From Capilliphycus salinus (GTDB taxonomy: Bacteria; Cyanobacteriota; Cyanobacteriia; Cyanobacteriales; Microcoleaceae), in assembly GCF_047276495.1 (NCBI RefSeq), contig NZ_CP178543.1, positions 5,022,001 through 5,086,000 of the forward strand: a stretch of 64,000 nucleotides of DNA, read 5' to 3'. Under the pieces are notes generated by a model. That model was not told the origin of the DNA. It was given only the letters and a program-made list of their open reading frames with translations, and did not search any database. Position 1 is the stretch's first letter. Each line of letters opens with the position of its first letter. Positions 63,345-64,000 of this stretch are shown one piece after another. The position numbers were made by a program, and so were the translations under genes.

Positions 63345-64000
63345 ATGATTATCGCATCTAAGGATAAATTAACTCACTACAATCGCACTGTAAATATCAT
63401 TTTTGACTGGCTGCCGAGCAGGTTTACAGAGGCGATATCCGAAAAGCAAACCTCAGCAACCAACCCAAATGATGAACAACTCGCTTGGTTGAGAAAACAG
63501 CATTCAGAGTTGTTAAACGGAGCCAAACAAAGAACCTTTTTTATTGCCTTTAGTTTGGTTCCCCGCCGTTTGGGAAAAGCAAACCTAGTCCTGAACAACG
63601 AAGACCTGAAAACGGCAACAGAACTCTATCCCGGCTGGCAACCCCAACACTGGCGGGTCGATCAATTGGCTCGAACTTTGTTAGTTTTATCCTTAATTCA
63701 AGGCAACCCCGAAACCTATCAAAGCATCCTAGATCAACTGTTTTCGGCCGCCGATATTGACGAACTCGTTGCCCTTTATCAAGCCTTACCCCTACTGCCA
63801 ACACCGGAAAAATACCAGCAGCGAGCCGCCGAAGGACTGCGTACAAATATGTCCGTTGTCTTTAATGCCGTCGCACTCAATAACCCCTATCCGGCAAATT
63901 ATCTCAGCGAACTCGCTTGGAACCAAATGGTTTTAAAAGCCATATTTATCGACAGTCCCCTCTATAAAATGATCGGTTTAGACGATCGCACCAACCCCAA
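63345..64000 (+). CDS. eboA: EboA-domain protein, 3' end outside the window
   Basis: Frame open from ATG 63345 (AAAAGGCGAA upstream) to the window edge, at least 218 residues. It matches cyanobacterial EboA: GAKQRTFFIAFSLVPRRLGK, ELYPGWQPQHWRVDQLARTL, DIDELVALYQALPLLPTPEK, RAAEGLRTNMSVVFNAVALN and NPYPANYLSELAWNQMVLKA. EboA is the first gene of the conserved eboABCEF cluster, which in Nostoc is needed to move the scytonemin monomer to the periplasm. The other ebo genes are expected just past the edge. Biochemical function of EboA itself is unknown. Confidence 0.9.
   Translation, partial: MIIASKDKLTHYNRTVNIIFDWLPSRFTEAISEKQTSATNPNDEQLAWLRKQHSELLNGAKQRTFFIAFSLVPRRLGKANLVLNNEDLKTATELYPGWQPQHWRVDQLARTLLVLSLIQGNPETYQSILDQLFSAADIDELVALYQALPLLPTPEKYQQRAAEGLRTNMSVVFNAVALNNPYPANYLSELAWNQMVLKAIFIDSPLYKMIGLDDRTNP

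Overview
The window looks like chromosomal DNA of a filamentous, Oscillatoriales-type cyanobacterium. This is inferred from frequent GCGATCGC (HIP1-like) octamers, a Rubisco assembly factor (Raf1), DUF1824, ScyD/ScyE-family proteins, an EboA gene, and many small intergenic palindromes and C/T-rich repeats of the kind common in such genomes. No rRNA, tRNA or CRISPR array was found by eye.

Layout. 1-1155: a decayed TnpB-type element with its 3' hairpin. 1983-12710: a very large secreted nucleotidase/beta-propeller/RTX protein, a Crp-type regulator, a universal stress protein, an orphan TRAP-type binding lipoprotein, a TPR protein and a membrane protein. 13395-16376: bifunctional PutA. 16380-20640: an accessory stretch in which a Z1-domain helicase with a small, probably frameshifted partner and a YefM/YoeB-like toxin-antitoxin pair lie between clusters of a 67-bp palindromic repeat. 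20752-25493: an exported small protein, a K+-channel-like membrane protein with a TrkA_C domain, and a minus-strand set for diacylglycerol kinase, PAP2 phosphatase and Na+/H+ antiporter. 25756-35823: a run of stress-type genes (BON, TerB-like, CsbD, hemerythrin, SDR, FAD/Rieske, DUF389, FKBP, phospholipase D). 35880-41832: a GH10-like hydrolase, NhaC-type antiporter, LytR-CpsA-Psr protein, rpe and a VOC protein. 42463-49463: cyanobacterial conserved hypotheticals, a WD40 protein with an unusual N-terminal half, hydrolases, a TrpF-like remnant and a His-tailed ferrochelatase-like protein. 49645-53179: a VapBC-like pair, a duplicated piece of its antitoxin and promoter, and a Ser/Thr kinase-WD40 gene broken by one stop codon, all among low-complexity repeats. 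53810-55644: Raf1 and a hypothetical. 56257-64000: four consecutive exported PEP-CTERM beta-propeller proteins (two close ScyD/E paralogues, a third relative and an NHL/ScyF-like protein), then the start of an EboA gene running off the edge.

How the parts work together. The right end looks like an envelope/periplasm locus related to scytonemin (UV sunscreen) clusters: scyD/E/F-like propellers beside ebo. The core scyA, scyB and scyC genes are not in the window. The middle is a stress and membrane-homeostasis region. The 16.4-20.6 kb and 49.6-53.2 kb stretches are the most dynamic parts, with toxin-antitoxin genes, broken genes and repeats. The best candidates for something undescribed are the scy-like/ebo locus with its duplicated leader, the repeat-bounded Z1 module, and the WD40 protein with the unrecognised N-terminal half.

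All functional names come from motif recognition by eye. No database search was run.
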